Source: Iamia sp963728655 (GTDB taxonomy: Bacteria; Actinomycetota; Acidimicrobiia; Acidimicrobiales; Iamiaceae). Taken from it: DNA of 64,000 nt. The number at the start of each line of letters is the position of its first letter. Position 1 is the first letter of the stretch. Where the stretch lies: assembly GCA_963728655.1 (NCBI GenBank), contig CAVSLD010000002.1, positions 496,001 to 560,000 of the forward strand, in the 5' to 3' direction. A program made the position numbers and the translations under genes. Positions 61,821 through 64,000 of the stretch are shown here, in pieces. Under the pieces are notes generated by a model. That model worked only from the letters and a program-made list of their open reading frames with translations. It was not told where the DNA came from and did not search any database.

Positions 61821-62360
61821 TCAGGTGAAGCTGTTGAGGTACTCGAAGGCGGCCACCCCGGGGATGTTGCGCACCACGGTGAACGCCAGCAGCACCGCGA
61901 CGGCGCCGATGACCCACCGCCGGCCGATGTGGGGGGCCCGGGGGGTGCGCACCCCGAGGGTGTGCAGCAGCCAGACGACGATGGCGACGATGCCGAGGGG
62001 CACGGCGACGGCGACCCAGACGTTGTGGTCGAGGGCGCCGAGCACGTCGCCGCGGGTGAGGTCGTGGGTGGCGCGCAGGCCGCCGCAGCCCGGGCAGTCC
62101 CACCCGGTGAGGCTGCGCAGCGGGCAGCCGGGGAACACGCCGCCGGTGTCGGGGTCCTGCCAGGCCGTGTAGGCGATGCCCAGGGCGACGGCGAGGCCGG
62201 CACCGGTCGGGGCGAGCCAGGGGCGGCGCGCGACCGCCCGGCGCAGCGGGCCCGGCTCGGGCTCGGGCCACCCCCGCCCGCCTCCGTCGGTGGGGGGGTG
62301 GCCGTCGGGCGCGCCGCGCTCGGGTGCCGGGGCACGGAGCGCGGGGTCGACGGCCGTCAC
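61821..62360 (-). CDS. DUF2752 membrane protein
   Basis: A 179-residue protein. A Pro/Gly-rich N-terminus is followed by three membrane helices (about 48-66, 105-125 and 145-165). CPLRSLTGWDCPGCGGLRAT is the DUF2752 hallmark, with the CPGCGG cysteine pair, and THDLTRGDVLGALDHN follows it. The cysteines may bind a metal, but the function is unknown. GTG 62360 is chosen rather than GTG 62369 because TAGGGT (62368-62373) ends exactly 7 bases upstream of it. Confidence 0.85.
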   Translation of the reverse strand: MTAVDPALRAPAPERGAPDGHPPTDGGGRGWPEPEPGPLRRAVARRPWLAPTGAGLAVALGIAYTAWQDPDTGGVFPGCPLRSLTGWDCPGCGGLRATHDLTRGDVLGALDHNVWVAVAVPLGIVAIVVWLLHTLGVRTPRAPHIGRRWVIGAVAVLLAFTVVRNIPGVAAFEYLNSFT

Positions 62361-62367
62361 GGCGCTC

Positions 62368-62373
62368 ACCCTA
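62368..62373 (-). promoter_or_regulatory. -10 element for the DUF2752 gene, leaderless spacing
   Basis: TAGGGT on the minus strand. It overlaps the upstream in-frame GTG at 62369, which argues against that GTG being the start. Confidence 0.5.
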
Positions 62374-62524
62374 CCCGGGGCCCCTCCGTCCCGGTCCGTC
62401 GTCGGGCACCCCTCCCCGGCCCCGCACCGGTCGACGGGCGCCGCCGCCCGCACCCGAGACCGGGGCGCGTGGTCCCGGCCTCGCGCCCGGTCGCCGGTTC
62501 GCACCACCGTCGTGGGCAGGGCGC

Positions 62525-63865
62525 CTAGGGCAGGGCGTGCCCGGCGGCGATGGCCTCGTCCATCTCCCGGCCCCGCTGCACGCCGGCCGCGATCTCCTGG
62601 GCCAGGTCCGGGTACTTCGTCATCAGCGTGGAGTAGATCAACGTCTGCTCCTCGAGCAGGTCGGCGTCGGGGGCGAGGGTGGCGGCCGCCCCCTCCAGGT
62701 AGAGCATCTGCTTGGTCAGCAGCACCAGCTCCCGGGGGATGCGGACCCGGTACCGGACCATGGCCCGGATCATGGTGTCCATGAGCTCGCCCAGCTGGGC
62801 GGTGACCACCCCCTTCTCCACGAAGGGCTCGTAGAGGCGGGCGATGGTGGCGGTCATCTCGGCCACGTCGACGTCGGGCGGCACCGACCCGAAGGCGCGC
62901 AGGGCGCGCACCATCGACGCGTAGTCGTTGGTGGTGACGGCCATGAGGTACATCGCCAGGCGGGCCCGGGTGGACTCGGTGAGGCGCCCGACGATGCCGA
63001 AGTCGAAGAGCACGAAGGTGCCGTCGGGCAGCACGCAGGCGTTGCCGGCGTGGAGGTCGCCGTGGAAGAAGCCGTGGATCAGCACGCCCTCGACCACGGT
63101 CTGGACGCCGAGGCGGAGGAGGCGCTCGGTGTCGATGCCCTCGGCCCGCATCGCCTCCACGTCGTTGAACCGGAGCCCGTCGATGCGCTCCATGGTGAGG
63201 ACCCGCCGCCCGACCAGGTCCCGGTGGACCTCGGGCACCCGGCAGTCGTCGATGCGCGAGGCCACCAGGACCTGGCGCATGCGCTCCATGTTGTCGGCCT
63301 CCAGGCGGAAGTCCATCTCCTCGTGGAGCGTGCGGGCGAAGTCCTCGGCCAGGGCCCGGGGCGAGCCCACCGACGCCTGGGGGATGCGCTCCAGCAGCTC
63401 GCACACGACGAGCAGGGCCCGCAGCTCGTCGCGCACCTGCTCGGCCAGCCGGGGGCGCTGCACCTTGACCACCACGCGCCGGCCGTCGAGGAGGGTGGCC
63501 CCGTGGACCTGGGCGATCGACGCCGCGGCCAGGGGCTCGTCGTCGAAGGTGGCGAACACGCTGGAGAGGGGCCGACCCAGGTCCTCCTCCACGGTCCGGC
63601 GGGCCAGGGCGGTGGGGAAGGGCGGCACGGCGTCGCGCAGTGAGGCGAACTCCTCGATCCAGTCCCGGGGGAACAGGCCGGGGCTCGACGCGATGACCTG
63701 GCCGACCTTCACGAAGGTGGGGCCCAGCTCGGTGAAGGCGGTGCGCAGGCGGCGGGGGAGGGGCTCGCGCACCTGCGCCAGGTGCCGGGCGAAGGTGGCG
63801 GTGATGTCGGCCGAGCGGCGGGCGATGCCCCCGCGCGAGGCGGAGGGGAGGGCCGGGGCGGACAC
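62525..63865 (-). CDS. ABC1/UbiB-family atypical kinase
   Basis: A 446-residue protein of the UbiB/ADCK family. KxGQ-type FVKVGQVIASSPGLFP, the Ala-rich nucleotide loop AAASIAQVHGA, VVVKVQRP (invariant Lys), MDFRLEADNMERM, HGFFHGDLHAGN (catalytic loop) and LFDFGIVG (metal-binding DFG) are all intact. Family members support isoprenoid-quinone synthesis or handle lipids, apparently as ATPases. There is no clear C-terminal membrane helix pair, unlike proteobacterial UbiB. GTG 63865 is fixed by TACGGT (63873-63878) 7 bases upstream. The preceding gene ends only 38 bases away. Confidence 0.92.
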   Translation of the reverse strand: MSAPALPSASRGGIARRSADITATFARHLAQVREPLPRRLRTAFTELGPTFVKVGQVIASSPGLFPRDWIEEFASLRDAVPPFPTALARRTVEEDLGRPLSSVFATFDDEPLAAASIAQVHGATLLDGRRVVVKVQRPRLAEQVRDELRALLVVCELLERIPQASVGSPRALAEDFARTLHEEMDFRLEADNMERMRQVLVASRIDDCRVPEVHRDLVGRRVLTMERIDGLRFNDVEAMRAEGIDTERLLRLGVQTVVEGVLIHGFFHGDLHAGNACVLPDGTFVLFDFGIVGRLTESTRARLAMYLMAVTTNDYASMVRALRAFGSVPPDVDVAEMTATIARLYEPFVEKGVVTAQLGELMDTMIRAMVRYRVRIPRELVLLTKQMLYLEGAAATLAPDADLLEEQTLIYSTLMTKYPDLAQEIAAGVQRGREMDEAIAAGHALP

Positions 63866-63872
63866 GGGCGTG

Positions 63873-63878
63873 ACCGTA
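63873..63878 (-). promoter_or_regulatory. -10 element for the UbiB-family gene, leaderless spacing
   Basis: TACGGT on the minus strand ends 7 bases before GTG 63865. Confidence 0.5.
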
Positions 63879-63903
63879 CCCGCAGGTCCGCGCCGACCCC
63901 TGC

Positions 63904-64000
63904 TCAGCGGCCGGGGCCGGCCAGGTCGTGCAGGGTCGGGCCCAGCCAGCCCTGCCACAGCCACCGGGCCCCGTCCTCGGACCAGTGCTGGCCGTCGTCG
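63904..64000 (-). CDS. C-terminal end of a probable SGNH/GDSL-type hydrolase
   Basis: The last 31 codons and stop of a gene whose start lies beyond the right edge. DDGQHWSEDGARWLWQGWLG contains a D-x-x-H-(W)-x-x-x-G pattern. This is the catalytic Asp/His block that ends SGNH-hydrolase esterases (often D-G-x-H-x-s-x-x-G). It reads toward the UbiB-family gene and is on the same strand. The short length keeps this tentative. Confidence 0.5.
   Translation of the reverse strand, partial: DDGQHWSEDGARWLWQGWLGPTLHDLAGPGR

Overview
This is a very GC-rich, densely packed chromosomal segment of an actinomycete. The gene content suggests an aerobic, heterotrophic member of the Acidimicrobiia (Iamia-like). 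This placement is inferred, not searched. The evidence is a luciferase-like F420-type oxidoreductase, a DesA3-type desaturase beside its ferredoxin reductase, DUF4214 modules on secreted proteins, a PIG-L deacetylase, many acyl-CoA enzymes, and frequent GTG starts. There are no rRNA genes, insertion sequences, phage genes or CRISPR arrays. The only RNA gene seen is a tRNA-Leu. No gene-free stretch exceeds about 220 bases.

Layout. Bases 1-6.4 kb hold a truncated alpha/beta hydrolase, tRNA-Leu(TAA), a secreted beta-lactamase-like protein with a DUF4214-type tail, a luciferase-like oxidoreductase, a cytochrome P450, an SRPBCC protein and a siderophore-interacting flavoprotein. From 6.4 to 16.2 kb there is a PAS-GGDEF diguanylate cyclase, asparagine synthetase, the desaturase/reductase pair, a quinone oxidoreductase divergent from a TetR regulator with a clear operator, a nitronate monooxygenase and an OYE-family enzyme. 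From 16.3 to 25.6 kb lie envelope genes: a DUF1501/DUF1800 export pair, an unusual membrane protein joining a sigma-factor-like domain to an RseB-like outer domain, and divergent from it an L,D-transpeptidase and a zinc peptidase, then an SDR. From 25.7 to 36 kb there is an ECF sigma factor overlapping a double-VOC protein, an acyl-CoA synthetase, a GT-C-like membrane protein, a serine hydrolase, an ABC-F ATPase, a small-molecule kinase and class I fumarase. From 36 to 46 kb follow a frameshifted class II fumarase, several small enzymes, a DUF559/AbiEi-like gene bracketed by repeats, a PIG-L deacetylase and a decayed lipoprotein gene. From 46 to 64 kb there are two acyl-CoA dehydrogenases, a GGDEF-EAL protein, MaoC, a methyltransferase, MutY, a sulfotransferase, a metallo-hydrolase, an S9 peptidase, a gamma-carbonic anhydrase, a DUF2752 protein, a UbiB-family kinase and the tail of a probable SGNH hydrolase.

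How it fits together. This is mostly housekeeping and catabolic chromosome rather than a genomic island. Recurrent themes are lipid and CoA chemistry (P450, desaturase, acyl-CoA synthetase, two acyl-CoA dehydrogenases, MaoC), c-di-GMP signalling and envelope remodelling.

Two features cut across the whole window. First, about two dozen genes carry a -10-like hexamer (mostly TANNNT) exactly 6-7 bases before the start codon, the spacing expected of leaderless transcripts; this also settles several start codons. Second, intergenic gaps carry imperfect dyads of about 48-52 bp, sometimes as tandem pairs with a constant 62-bp period even where the sequences differ. I found no matching transposase in the window.
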